Positions 10,437-21,249 of a stretch of 64,000 bases of DNA are shown one piece after another (within the stretch, counting starts at the first letter, position 1; each line of letters starts with the position of its first letter). The position numbers and the translations under genes are program-made. The DNA is from Membranipora membranacea (lineage: Eukaryota > Bryozoa > Gymnolaemata > Cheilostomatida > Membraniporidae), in NCBI GenBank assembly GCA_914767715.1, contig OU612067.1, forward strand, positions 7,624,001-7,688,000, given 5' to 3'. Below the pieces are notes generated by a model. The model saw nothing but the letters and a program-made list of their open reading frames with translations. It had not been told where the DNA came from and did no database searches.

Positions 10437-10959
10437 CGGTAACTGTAAATTGCTGAACAGGCTGAACGGACTGAACAGCTGAACAGAATTTCTCAGACTA
10501 AAATTATTATTTGTATTCTTTCCTCTGGTTGACCATCACTTCTCAAACATATTCCTCATAGCCAAATGATTTAACAAGTCACTAAGTTCCTGTTGGAACC
10601 TAACAAAACCAATTTAGGGCAAGCAAATGAAGCAATCAATGTGCCAATTCTGACAAAATCAGATGATGTTCAGTCTTGACAAGCTTTGCTATAGTGGGGG
10701 GGGGGGACTGGGGGTTCCACCCCAACAAAGCATGCCGAGACAAGCTACTTTCCATCCATTCACTAGTGTAACGCCGAAAACTGAAAGAAACCGAGGCGAA
10801 TACGAACTTAAAATAAACAAATTCATGAGCAGAATATGAGGAATTGTCCGCGCTTATGCAAAATTAGCCAATCATCTAAAGAATCAAACAAATAGTAGTC
10901 TGAGAAATTCTGTTCAGCTGTTCAGTCCGTTCAGCCTGTTCAGCAATTTACAGTCACCG
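10437..10959. mobile_element. MITE 2, same family as 7199-7544
   Basis: It has the same terminal inverted repeats as MITE 1 (CGGTAACTG at one end, and its complement with CAGTCACCG at the other) and shared inner segments such as GCCGAGACAAGCTACTT. It is longer at 523 bp because of an extra inner stretch that includes an 11-G run (10696-10706). The flanks are near-identical 9-bp A-rich sequences ending AAAC. The gene 1 upstream region has the unbroken A-run followed by CAGAGGACAAC (near 2480-2496), an empty site. Confidence 0.85.
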
Positions 10960-11245
10960 AAAAAAAACAGAGGACAACTACTCAATGAATCTGTGGAATG
11001 CAATAGTCCAGAATTTTATTGCATTGGATGTATGTCGCACAACAATGCCTCACTTGGAGTTTAGCGCAATGTCATCGTGTTATTTTAGTAATGCTAAACT
11101 TTTCACTGCAAGTAGAAGCAACTTTTGTAGCTCCCTGCCTTTGTCAGTGAACATTGCATCAGCAAACTGTAGAAATACACCTTATTGTGCTTATTATTTA
11201 TTATTAAATTGATCTGTTTTTCTGCCTTCTCTGGCAAACTCAACA
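10960..11245 (+). promoter_or_regulatory. Gene 2 upstream region
   Basis: This region aligns with 2480-2752 of gene 1 up to the start ATG and should contain promoter and 5' UTR. The CRE-like core seen in gene 1 is changed here. MITE 2 lies directly upstream. Confidence 0.4.
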
Positions 11246-14200
11246 ATGAATTCGGTAAGTTTCATCCCTCTCCTATCAATCAATCTTTCTAAAAAATCAG
11301 CTTTTAATCACTTCATTCTTCTATACTTTTTATGTGTACAAGTATCAGTGAGTTTTCTAGCTAGAATGGTTGAATTCAGCACATGTACATGATGTATGCC
11401 GTGGAAGTGATACGGAAATGTTGAAATCGGAATCTGGAAATAATGCTCAATGATGGTCAATGAAATGCTAAGTTTTCTGGAGCATAAATCGATCTCTTCT
11501 AAAGCTGCTACCTGTAGTGACTACTACTTTGGAGTTGTTTACTCCCTAACTTATACATTACTACTTTGGAGTTGTCTACTCCCTATTGTGGCTTATTACA
11601 GCAGCCCAACTTGATACCAATTATTATTGTCAACCATCTTGAACATGTTTAGATTTCTTGGTTAGAGATCATCATTTATTATCAGAAGAATAAACAGACT
11701 ATTCATTGCCATCACAATTAGCAGTTCTTACAATGGCGACGATGACGGGATTATGAGTTCAAAAAAATATCACAAATAGTGAATCTGACAAGATAAGCTG
11801 CTAAACTTTCTGTGTGAAGAAATAGCTGTGAGCTCTCTGGAATAGACAGAATAAGATAAGTATTGTTTACTATTTATTGCTGTATCAATCCAAACTGGCA
11901 AATGGATACCAGAGGCCCAAGTCATTTCACACCAGATGGGGATGCTAGCACAGTATCAGTCAATTGGGATGCTTGGCTTGAGGAATTTGAGGCTTTTGCT
12001 GATTCAAAAGGGCTGTTCAATTTGGCAGGGGAAGATAATGCAAATATGAGAGCCCAGAGGAAAGCTTTATTACTATATCATGCAGGCCCAAGAGTAAGGG
12101 AAATTCATAGCACACTTGATCAAACACAGAGAGATCAATATACTGAAATGGTAGCTGTTCTACAAGGCCATTTCCATATAGCTCCTAACATCACCTATCA
12201 GCGACACATGTTTAGGCAATGTATACAGAAGGAAACCGAAACTATATCCCAATACTGTGCTAGACTCAGAAAATTGGCCACCCATTGTGATTATGGCGAT
12301 GCCCAAGCTGTGAATAACCAAATCCGTGATCAAATAGTAGAAGGTTGCACAGCCGATAAGTTGAGGGAAAAGCTATTGGAAGAGGGAAATGCACTCACAT
12401 TGCAAATACTATTGACACGGTCAGCAACACATGAAGCTGTGGTCCAAAGGTCCCGGGAGATGAATAATGCCTCGGCAATAAACCGTGTGGCCTCTGGATC
12501 CACTGCCAGAAAACCTAGTTTCACACAAGAGACTGAGGGTGCTAATGTATGTCCCCGTTGTAATCTCACACACAAACCTCGTGAGTGCCCGGCATATGGA
12601 AAACAGTGCCGTAAGTGTGATGGAATGAATCACTATGCTCGGTGCTGTCAAAACAAGGCCAAACAGAATGGCCAAGGTGCGAATGCAGGATATTACAGAT
12701 CTAGAAGGGCCAACAATGTAAATGTGGGGGATCACCAGCAAGCCAGCCCTGAAACAGTGAACAATAATTCTGAGAGCCCAGAATTTGTATTCAATTCTTA
12801 CCATGTACCTTTAGTGTGTAATAGTAACTCTCTAGACAGAGTTAATGTCTATGTCGGTGGTGTATCAGCGAGGTTTATAATAGACTCAGGGTCAGAGTGC
12901 AATGTGATGTCACGGGATACCTATGAACGTTTGAGAGCAAGTAAGTTTATTATCAAACGGTTCATCAGTGGAGGACCAAAGATTCTCCCGTACACAGCCA
13001 AAGAGCCTATTCAGCCAGTAGGTAGGGTATGGTGTGATTTACAGCTGCATAACAACACTGCTGTTTTAGAAGATGTCGCATTTACTGTTATTCCTAATAA
13101 AGGTGAATCTTTGTTAGGAAATGAAACAGGTAAACAACTAGGTGTAATCAGGATTATAAATAGAGTAGGCTTAGATGATTATGAAGCTAGATATCCAAGG
13201 CTGTTCTCAGAGGTATTGGGTAAGTCTAAGAATGAGATAAAGCTGACAATTAGAGATGATATAGCGCCTGTTGCTCAGCCATTCCGAAGAGTGCCACTGT
13301 TGTTGAGAGATAAACTAGCCGCTCACTTAGATGAGCTTATCGCACATGATATAATAGAGAAAGTCGAAGGTCATTCAGGGTCATCATGGGTAAGTCCAGC
13401 AGTGATCATTCCAAAGAAGGAATCCGGTAAGATTAGGTTATGCATTGATATGAGGAGAGCCAATGAGGCTATAGTTAGGCACCAACACCCAGTCCCCACC
13501 GTAGACGAGATGCTATATGACATGAATGGGGCTCAGTACTTTTCGAAGCTGGACATGCGCATGGGGTTCCACCAATTTGTTCTTCACCCTGAGTCCAGGG
13601 ATATCACCACATTCAGTACTCATTTAGGCCTATATAGATATAAGAGACTCATGTTTGGGATAAATGCGGCTCCAGAAATATACCAGAAGGAGGTCGCCAA
13701 AATTATCCAAGGCCTGCCGGGTGTAGCAAATCTTGCCGATGATATCATTGTCCATGCCAAAACAAGGGAAGAGCACGATCGTAGGCTGGGTGAGGTGTTC
13801 AGTCGTCTAGAGCAGGCTAACATGACTCTGAATAAAAAGAAGTGTGAGATTGGGGTTCAGCAGTTAGAGTTTCTCGGACATCTCCTTAGTTACAAGGGTA
13901 TTGATCCCCATGGTTGCAAAGTCAAGGCAGTCAAAGATGCTGCTGTTCCTAAGACAGTTGGTGAGTTGAAGAGTTTCCTCGGTTTGACTAGTTATATGTC
14001 TAAGTTTATTCCACATTACTCTCACACAACTGATGTGTTGAGGAGGTTGTCAGCGGGTAAAAATTCCCGAGAGGCTATATGTTTGTCAGATAAGGAGATT
14101 GTGGCTTTCAATCAGCTAAAGGCTGATTTATGTAATCATGATACTCTGACTCACTTCGATACTAGTTGTGAGACTCTGCTGTACACAGATGCCAGTCCTG

Positions 14201-17200
14201 TGGGGCTAGGCGCAATACTGGTACAGATTCAAAATGGCGAGCCCAAAGTGGTTAGCTATGGAAGTAGAGCATTGTCTGATGTCGAGAAAAGATACATGCA
14301 GACAGAAAAAGAAGCTCTAGGTATTGTCTGGGCATGCGAGAGGTTTCATCATTATCTCTTTGGTTGTCGGTTCAAAGTGGTTTCTGATTGTGAGCCTCTT
14401 GAGTCCATTTATGGAAACAAAACCAAGAGGACATCCCTTCGTATAGAGAGGTGGCAGCTTCGTTTACAGTCATATGATTTTGAGATAGTTCGCGTAAAAA
14501 GCTCAGATAATATTGCTGACCCCCTGTCAAGGCTTCTATGTTCGAAAAAGGCGACTGAACACCTGGTAGAAAGGGAAAATGTTGAGCTCTATGTACGTAG
14601 TGTTGTGGAGGACAATATGCCATCGGCAATCACACCCCGCTATATTGAGGAAGTCTCTTATATGGATGAGGAGATTAAGGCCTTAAAACAAGCTATAAGA
14701 GCGAATTCATTCGACAATGTTGATATACCAGCTGTATATAGGGCCATTAAAAATGAGTTATGTGTCATAGGGGAGTTAGTTTTGAGGGGAGGTAGGATAG
14801 TAGTACCTCAAGAGCTCAGACAGAAGATGCTTGAGATAGCTCACGAGGGTCATAGTGGGATGGGAGGCACCAAGAGATACCTACGAACAAGAGTCTGGTG
14901 GCCCGGAATCGACTCTGATGTAGACAAGTATGTTAAACACTGTCACGATTGTCAGTTGACCAGTAAGCCACTAGATAGGCAGCCAGTAAGGGTGACAGAA
15001 CTTCCCAATGGACCATGGGAAGATCTTGCCTTAGATTTTTTGGGTCCCCTGTCTAACGGTAAGTCAGTTCTAGTCTTAACAGACTATTATAGTAGGTGGA
15101 ACGAAGTAAAGTTCATGACAGTCACAAAAGCTAGTGATGTTATATCTTGGCTGAAATCAGTATTTTTTACGCATGGGTATCCACTCAGCTTGAAGAGTGA
15201 CAACGGGCCACAGTTTATCTCTCATGAGTATGGTGAGTTTTGCTCCGGGTATGGTATCGAACAGTGTCTGACAACCCCTAGGTGGCCTGAGGCCAATGGT
15301 CAAGTGGAGAGACAAAACAGATCCATAATGAAGCGTATTCAGATTGCACACAACAATAGGGTAGACTATGAGAGTGCCCTCATGACATGGCTGTTTACAT
15401 ATCGTAATACACCACATTCCATTACTGGCAAAAGCCCAGCAGAGATGTTATTTGGGCGTGTGCTTAGGACTAACTTGCCAAGTCTGCCTAATAGTTTTGA
15501 TGACGTTGAAGCTAGAGATAGAGATAGTGAGATGAAACATAAGATGATAGCCACCCGTAACGAGAAGTTGGAAACTGGTAGTGGCAATAATCACCAGCTA
15601 GAGATAGGCAGTTTTGTTTTGGTTAAGAGAGATAGTCCATCTAAATGTCAGACACTGTTCCACCCAGATCCATTTGTGGTAATGGACATAAAAGGCTCTC
15701 AGATCACTGTAAAATCCAGGGCAGGCCGGCTGTATAAGCGTAACATAAGCCATGTTAGACCGTATTACTGCTCTGAGAAACCTGTTGTAGATGCGGACGT
15801 GGATTCTGAAACGCAGGGAGCCTTAGTAGCCACCCGCCCATCACAGATGATACCGATAATACCAAGGTCAGAGAACGATACTGAGACGGTAACAGATAGA
15901 CCAGTTCAAGTGACGCCGCCTACAGTACCACCGGCACTTGTCGGGATCGAAGATATACCTCAGGCAGCTAATATGCCCAGCTCATCACAACCAAATGTGC
16001 CTACTCCTCGTAAATCTGTACGAGCTAAGAATCGGCCAGCTAAATATGATGGTTTCGTGACCGAGTACCACACCTAGTGACTGGATGTTTCAAAAGAAGC
16101 ATGAGAAACTGTGGAGTCAGTCACCATGAGAAATCATGTTACACAGATATCTCCAGTATACAACAAGTATAATTACATACAGAGACACAAAACATTCTTA
16201 GTTGCCGCCACCATGAACCTGGTGCTCAACGTCAAAGTAATTGACATAAAAGCGGATGTAGTGACTACTACTTTGGAGTTGTTTACTCCCTAACTTATAC
16301 ATTACTACTTTGGAGTTGTCTACTCCCTATTGTGGCTTATTACAGCAGCCCAACTTGATACCAATTATTATTGTCAACCATCTTGAACATGTTTAGATTT
16401 CTTGGTTAGAGATCATCATTTATTATCAGAAGAATAAACAGACTATTCATTGCCATCACAATTAGCAGTTCTTACACTACCAATACCATAACTATACCTA
16501 CCACAATTATAGTAACTCAATGTCTCAAACGTTGATTCTGTGCATTGTAACTGTTTTCTTCAGAAAATGGAGTGTAGTTTTGGTTGTCCTCATTATCTTA
16601 GGTTAACATTTAGACACACGACTCGAGCCTATATGCAATAATTCAGTACATTTCTTATTGCAGCCAGCGGGCAGCAGCGATGACACTCCTGTGGTCAAGC
16701 CTGCAAGCTTGTTTATGGAAAACTACTTTGAATGCGCCAATGAGGAGCTTAACAAGTATATGGAGGTGAATTTACAATCAAATAAAGTTTTTGCACTTCA
16801 CAGCACTGCTTTGTACATGTATGTGAAGCCATGGAGTCTTTAACACCTTGGTGTAACAATACACACTAGAAACTGAATTGATTGAATTGTGCCTTAGTTC
16901 CTGAGCTTTGAGTGGGAAATTTAATTGGTAGGAGAAATTGTTTTTGTGATGTATTTGTGTAATGTAATGTTATTTATTTGTTGACTTATATAAGTGTGAT
17001 TGGTGACATTAACGGATGATCTTCTCATTCCAGGGTGCGAGAAGTGATATGGGCATGTTATGGTCAAACACAGTCTCTATGGTCTTTGATCCATCTAATA
17101 ATGTCTCTCCATCTACATCTGCTGCTGAATCATCATCACAGTCAAGTTCTTTAGCCACTCCACCGATACCAGTGGCAAAAGGTCACAGAGATTCAAAGAG

Positions 17201-20200
17201 CCAAACCATTAAGATCGTGATGGTGGATGGAGTAATGCAGACTGATGATTTGTGCTGCTTGGTGTGCGGAAGTGAGAACATTATCGTAAAACCAGAACGA
17301 CCTAGGCAGAACACTACGAGTACAGTTTCAAGTGTATGTTAACTTTATGTACATCCCATCATTCGATTGCCTGGCTAAATTTAGGTTCTCATGCTCTTGT
17401 CAGGGTAAACTCCCTGCTAACACTATCCAATACACAACTGATGTTCATACCTCTGTTAACTGCTGATTTTGGTTGACTGATATAAACATTTGACGTCACT
17501 GTTCATGTAGTGCATTAAGCTGAGTTGAATTTGTTGCTCTTGGGGTGTTTTACCCTTAAGTAACACTCAGCAGGTTCCCCATCAGAAGGGAAACACAAGG
17601 AATGATAGATCAGTTGTCAAAATAGAAACTATTTTTAGTAATCCCTGATTCTGATTTTAAGAATAATTTCAGGTTTGTCCTCTGATACTGTAAGATAGTG
17701 CAACGCCAAATTTGGAGGGGCTTTAGGTATTACCATTTTATTTTATTTTAATTTAAGGATGTACTAGAGAAAGAGAAGACTGAGAATGTTGTGTCCGTCA
17801 CATCACCAGTATATTGTGACGATGAGGGTGATTGTGGAAGTGAGACAAGAGATTTGAAGTCTGATACACTTACCACCGAACAGAAAAATATCCCTCCTAC
17901 CTACACAGTCCCATCTCCGGTGAGTTATGTGATGATTGTCTGTAGTCACATCTGACCATAACTAGAACTGTTAAATATGATTACACAGGACTTATTGAAT
18001 GGGGAGTGATTTTTACTACAAACCTTGAGCTTATCAAGTCAATCTAGTAATCGCGTTCAGTTTAGTTCAGCGAGATATCATAAACCAGTTTTTCCTGTTC
18101 AATGCTCAATGAACCATCATGTGGTATTCTCAGTCTGTGACAGAAATCCGTCCTGACACACCGTCATCTTATATTTAAGATGAGATTGCATTTGCCCTCT
18201 GTATCAGATTTCTTTGATTGGTTGATCTAGTCAAGTGTATGTCTCAGAAGGGATTGTATTTGTAATATTATCAACTGTCTGTTGTTTTCATTAGATCAAT
18301 ACATACCCATGCAGACACTAACTCATATTCTTTAGTTACTATCACTCTCTATTATATAACGCCAAGTTTGTTCTGCTTGAACATCACTATGGCTCCATGC
18401 TTCGGTTGAGTGGTCTACTCCCATATCAATGAAGAATGCTTACCATTTCTATCCCGTATTCAGGTCATCGTGACCGTGGGCGTTATCCATTCACCTGATT
18501 TGAATGAACAAACGCGAAACAATACATACGGATGTCGACCTCAATGCTATTCCCATGTATCGATTGGCCCTCTCATCGATGCCACATCGACATATGGGAA
18601 CATAGTGCATGAGTCATCTCATAATTCAGTTTTCATAACAATTTCTTATTCTATTTTTATTTTTATTTTTGTTGTGCAATTGATGATCGATGCAATGATG
18701 CAATTGATGTTATCTGATTTCAGCTCTGGGTTAAAAACAAGAAAAGGACATTATTTTGTCTCCAGGAAAACAACTATGTAATAGACAGAACTGCAAGGAA
18801 AAGAGCGCATGTTGATGACCTTAGCCTTGTGAATGATGATTGTGAGGTGAGTGAATTGTTTGGTATACTGCAATGGGGAGAAAATGGTATATATTTTATA
18901 TTTCGCACTGGAAGAGCCCTCCGACAGGATTTTGGTTTGAAAGTGTTGCATTAGGGAGCGCTATTGCCTTCCTCAATTTGAAATGTTTCTCAATTCTTGA
19001 CGATAAGCAATACTGTAATGATCTGCATACTTGTTTATATCAGCCTGTCTTTACTGTATTATTCTACACCGGCTATCTGTACCACTAAGGTAAACTGGCT
19101 GACACCTCTGAAGTCATTAGGTTCAAACTCCGATTTTATGTTCCAATCAAACCCATTTGATATATTTTAGACCCCGTGTAAGAAAAGGCGGATTGATGGC
19201 AGTCTGTCTGGGCCTTTATCTGAACAATATCTGGTAAGTTTACCATTTGCGAAGGAAATTATCATCCCCTTGTATTATGCATTTATAATAATGGATAATG
19301 TACTACAATTTAACTCATTTACCATGGATTCGTAGCGAGCCATATATCTAAATCTGAGGAATTGGGGTGTGTAAAATTTAATCTAGCACTCTTCACTATG
19401 CCAGTAACAATGCATTCAGAATAACATAAAATCTCTCTCTTGAGAGCTCTACCTAGCTAACCAATACACTCTATAATAGCCTTACACTGTCTCCTGTTGA
19501 GATTCATACCAGTTATGTTCCTCTTGTGTCAGAAAAAGTATTCATCCTACCACCCACGAAACATAAGCATCTGCTCGCATCCTCTCATACTCATACTAAA
19601 TATATTTGGTCAGTCACCGTACATGAATATCTTGTAACCCCCTTACCTGTCTATTCTTTAGCATGAATCTGATCCTAATCTTACCAGTGCACTACCTGCG
19701 TATGCTTATCTAGCCTCCACTCTACCAAGACCAGTCAACCATTCTCGCACGTATCAAGTCAATCAAACAATGTACCATGCACCAACATCTCCATTTCATC
19801 CCTCATCATCGACATATGAACCACATACCATCACCCTAAGTAATTCCTTTTATGACCTCGAACAAACGCCAACTAGTGCTGACACAGAGGGAACAGAACA
19901 CAATGAGAGCCAAGCCATGGATTGTTTACCTGCAATTAAACAAGAGCCTATCAATACTCTGGAGCCATCAATGCAGGAATTCACACAGCTCTATTCAACT
20001 CATGAGCACCAACACAATATTTATGAATCTCCGCTGTCACTGTTCAGCAGTGGATATACAGCAGCTACAGAGCAACCAATATATTATACTCAAGCAACAA
20101 CACATCATAACACCGATCACCCACAAGTCAGCTGGACACCAGCCAGGCAGTTCAATGGTTATATGCCCCCGTGGGCTAGTTGTCTCAATACCGGCAGTTT

Positions 20201-20417
20201 ATCTGCTGACGGCCACTCGCAGCAGATCACAGTTTGGGAAGAAGACGAGTGTGATATGGAGGTAGATCAGATTAGTGATACTTACGAGGTGTTGAAAGAG
20301 ATATCAGGTGACGAAACCACCATCTACACACCAGTTACCCCTTCAGCCACTACTCCAGACACATATGATCATGAGGAGACAGTACCAGCGCCTAAGCGTT
20401 CAAGGCATCATGTATGA
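11246..20417 (+). CDS. Gene 2: unrecognised paralogue of gene 1 (7 exons)
   Basis: Exons: 11246-11254, 16664-16765, 17034-17333, 17758-17919, 18724-18846, 19171-19233, 19662-20417. All introns are phase 0 with GT-AG borders, giving about 504 codons and a TGA at 20415. Intron 1 is swollen by the LTR retrotransposon. Conserved with gene 1 are PAGSSDDTP, the YME helix, GARSDMG, LCCLVCGSENIIVKPERP, IPPTYTV.SP, KKRR and the last exon with IKQEP and the acidic ECDMEVD patch. Compared with gene 1, exons 5 and 6 are absent, exon 3 is 269 codons shorter, exon 5 here has an extended 5' end, and IKQEPI is followed by NTLEP instead of (S/T)PEP. It ends PKRSRHHV without the YEP tail. Frame and splice sites look intact, so this is the better candidate for a working gene. 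Function unknown. Confidence 0.65.
11513..11732 (+). repeat. 5' LTR
   Basis: TGTAGTGACTACTACTTT begins the LTR and AGTTCTTACA ends it. It holds an internal imperfect direct repeat of period 37 (TACTTTGGAGTTGT, near 11524 and 11561) and a possible polyadenylation signal AATAAA at 11689-11694. Confidence 0.95.
11734..11752 (+). other. Primer binding site, tRNA-Ser type
   Basis: TGGCGACGATGACGGGATT starts one base after the LTR. It is close to the complement of an animal tRNA-Ser(GCU) 3' end plus CCA (from memory, about 17 of 19 positions). Confidence 0.7.
11863..16077 (+). CDS. gag-pol polyprotein of the LTR retrotransposon
   Basis: The frame has 1,404 codons without a break. The Met at 11902 (MDTRGPSH) is an equally likely start. 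The gag region precedes two zinc knuckles at about residues 230-265: CX2CX3HX4C, then CX2CX4HX4C. The aspartic protease has DSG at 341-343. Reverse transcriptase has KLD (D564) and a LADD active-site box with D626/D627, where most elements have YxDD or FxDD. RNase H starts at YTDAS (D776). Integrase has the HHCC zinc site (HEGHSG from 994, CHDC later) and a catalytic triad D1058, D1113, E1149, with exactly 35 residues between the last two. A Pro-rich tail ends RAKNRPAKYDGF. gag and pol share one frame, so no frameshift is needed. All catalytic residues appear present, suggesting a competent copy. Confidence 0.95.
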   Translation: MFTIYCCINPNWQMDTRGPSHFTPDGDASTVSVNWDAWLEEFEAFADSKGLFNLAGEDNANMRAQRKALLLYHAGPRVREIHSTLDQTQRDQYTEMVAVLQGHFHIAPNITYQRHMFRQCIQKETETISQYCARLRKLATHCDYGDAQAVNNQIRDQIVEGCTADKLREKLLEEGNALTLQILLTRSATHEAVVQRSREMNNASAINRVASGSTARKPSFTQETEGANVCPRCNLTHKPRECPAYGKQCRKCDGMNHYARCCQNKAKQNGQGANAGYYRSRRANNVNVGDHQQASPETVNNNSESPEFVFNSYHVPLVCNSNSLDRVNVYVGGVSARFIIDSGSECNVMSRDTYERLRASKFIIKRFISGGPKILPYTAKEPIQPVGRVWCDLQLHNNTAVLEDVAFTVIPNKGESLLGNETGKQLGVIRIINRVGLDDYEARYPRLFSEVLGKSKNEIKLTIRDDIAPVAQPFRRVPLLLRDKLAAHLDELIAHDIIEKVEGHSGSSWVSPAVIIPKKESGKIRLCIDMRRANEAIVRHQHPVPTVDEMLYDMNGAQYFSKLDMRMGFHQFVLHPESRDITTFSTHLGLYRYKRLMFGINAAPEIYQKEVAKIIQGLPGVANLADDIIVHAKTREEHDRRLGEVFSRLEQANMTLNKKKCEIGVQQLEFLGHLLSYKGIDPHGCKVKAVKDAAVPKTVGELKSFLGLTSYMSKFIPHYSHTTDVLRRLSAGKNSREAICLSDKEIVAFNQLKADLCNHDTLTHFDTSCETLLYTDASPVGLGAILVQIQNGEPKVVSYGSRALSDVEKRYMQTEKEALGIVWACERFHHYLFGCRFKVVSDCEPLESIYGNKTKRTSLRIERWQLRLQSYDFEIVRVKSSDNIADPLSRLLCSKKATEHLVERENVELYVRSVVEDNMPSAITPRYIEEVSYMDEEIKALKQAIRANSFDNVDIPAVYRAIKNELCVIGELVLRGGRIVVPQELRQKMLEIAHEGHSGMGGTKRYLRTRVWWPGIDSDVDKYVKHCHDCQLTSKPLDRQPVRVTELPNGPWEDLALDFLGPLSNGKSVLVLTDYYSRWNEVKFMTVTKASDVISWLKSVFFTHGYPLSLKSDNGPQFISHEYGEFCSGYGIEQCLTTPRWPEANGQVERQNRSIMKRIQIAHNNRVDYESALMTWLFTYRNTPHSITGKSPAEMLFGRVLRTNLPSLPNSFDDVEARDRDSEMKHKMIATRNEKLETGSGNNHQLEIGSFVLVKRDSPSKCQTLFHPDPFVVMDIKGSQITVKSRAGRLYKRNISHVRPYYCSEKPVVDADVDSETQGALVATRPSQMIPIIPRSENDTETVTDRPVQVTPPTVPPALVGIEDIPQAANMPSSSQPNVPTPRKSVRAKNRPAKYDGFVTEYHT
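16078..16256 (+). other. Element 3' untranslated part and short polypurine tract
   Basis: Non-coding sequence follows the gag-pol stop. The purine-rich AAAAGCGGA at 16248-16256 abuts the 3' LTR and is the likely plus-strand primer, though it is short. Confidence 0.55.
16257..16476 (+). repeat. 3' LTR
   Basis: Identical over all 220 bases to the 5' LTR. The AATAAA is at 16433-16438. It is followed by the CTACC target duplication. Confidence 0.95.
17920..18723 (+). other. Gene 2 intron 4, with lost exons
   Basis: Up to about 18345 the sequence aligns with gene 1 intron 4. From there to about 18690 it is unrelated to gene 1, in the place where gene 1 has exons 5 and 6. Homology resumes just before the acceptor at 18723. 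An open stretch at 18410-18781 is out of frame with the next exon and was not called. Confidence 0.5.
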
Positions 20418-21249
20418 TCAAACACTTTATGAACCAACCAACATTCTGGGCTGGTAACATTTACCAGTAAAAGATTTTTTTTTCAAATACCTGCATGTCC
20501 ATGGATTTTAGTGGATCTGATTTATCTTTTTAGAGATTCAAATTTTTTCTTTCATTGATAGGTGGTCAATATTGCTTTGCTATATATAGAATATATTTTA
20601 TATTCACTTCCAGATTTACTAAAATATCCATATATTTCATATAGCTGCTTGAATTGATTGGTCGTTACTACCCAAATCTGAGGAAATTTTTTATTTCTCA
20701 ATGTGCCACTAGAGTGAAATCATAACCGGTTAGACTATTTATTCTGTTGTCGCTTCCTCTTGCTCATGATATATTTTAATATTCTTTACAAAAACTTCTG
20801 CCAAAAATACAATGAACAGTTTACTCTGAACTCACTTTTATTGCTCATGCGCATTGTATTCGGAAGTGAGGTGTTTCTTTGACTGGAAATTACAAACTGG
20901 TAAAGTTGTTTCCTTATTAGAGTTGGCTTTGGTTGTTTTCCAACAGATGACTATACTATGAGATCATGGGAACTATTATTATCATCTTCGCATTGAGCCC
21001 AACCCTTAGAGATAAAGCAAGTTTCAATGCATGAAGTAGTTATGTCCTCCTTAATTCGGAGAAGACAACTTCAGGATATTTGGAAGATCTAAGTTCGAAG
21101 CCAATGAGACCAAATTTTTAACTCAATCTGTTTTCCTTCAACTAAACAAGAGACAACTATTTTGATCAGATTCAAGCTGTTCTCCATACTCATGACTCCT
21201 ATACTGTTTTCTAGTTGCTGCAGGCCATGATGATTTTTCCTTCAACAGT
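20418..21249. other. 3' flank of gene 2
   Basis: About 20430-20860 is the family 3' flank, matching 8940-9330. The rest, to 21250, shows no recognised feature. Confidence 0.5.

Larger units (their letters stand above)
11513..16476 (+). mobile_element. Complete Ty3/gypsy LTR retrotransposon (Mag-like)
   Basis: The element is 4,964 bp with 220-bp LTRs that are identical base for base, TG...CA ends and a CTACC target duplication (11508-11512 and 16477-16481). One unbroken gag-pol frame fills the inside. The order gag, paired zinc knuckles, protease, RT, RNase H, integrase is Ty3/gypsy (Metaviridae) type. The knuckle pattern and the fused frame resemble the Mag lineage (inference from pattern). 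It lies in the sense direction in gene 2 intron 1, and gene 1 intron 1 is the empty counterpart. Identical LTRs imply a recent insertion, possibly by a still mobile copy. No env-like gene is present. Confidence 0.95.

Noticed and set aside
12330-12804. Minus-strand frames inside gag-pol
   Set aside because: Shadows of the long + strand retroelement frame.
18410-18781. 123-residue open frame inside gene 2 intron 4
   Set aside because: It is out of frame with the next exon and has no counterpart in gene 1; kept only as a note on the replaced segment.
19080-19135. Possible SINE remnant (GGTTCAAACTCCG, B-box-like) in gene 2 intron 5
   Set aside because: Only one box is visible and no second copy was found in the window.
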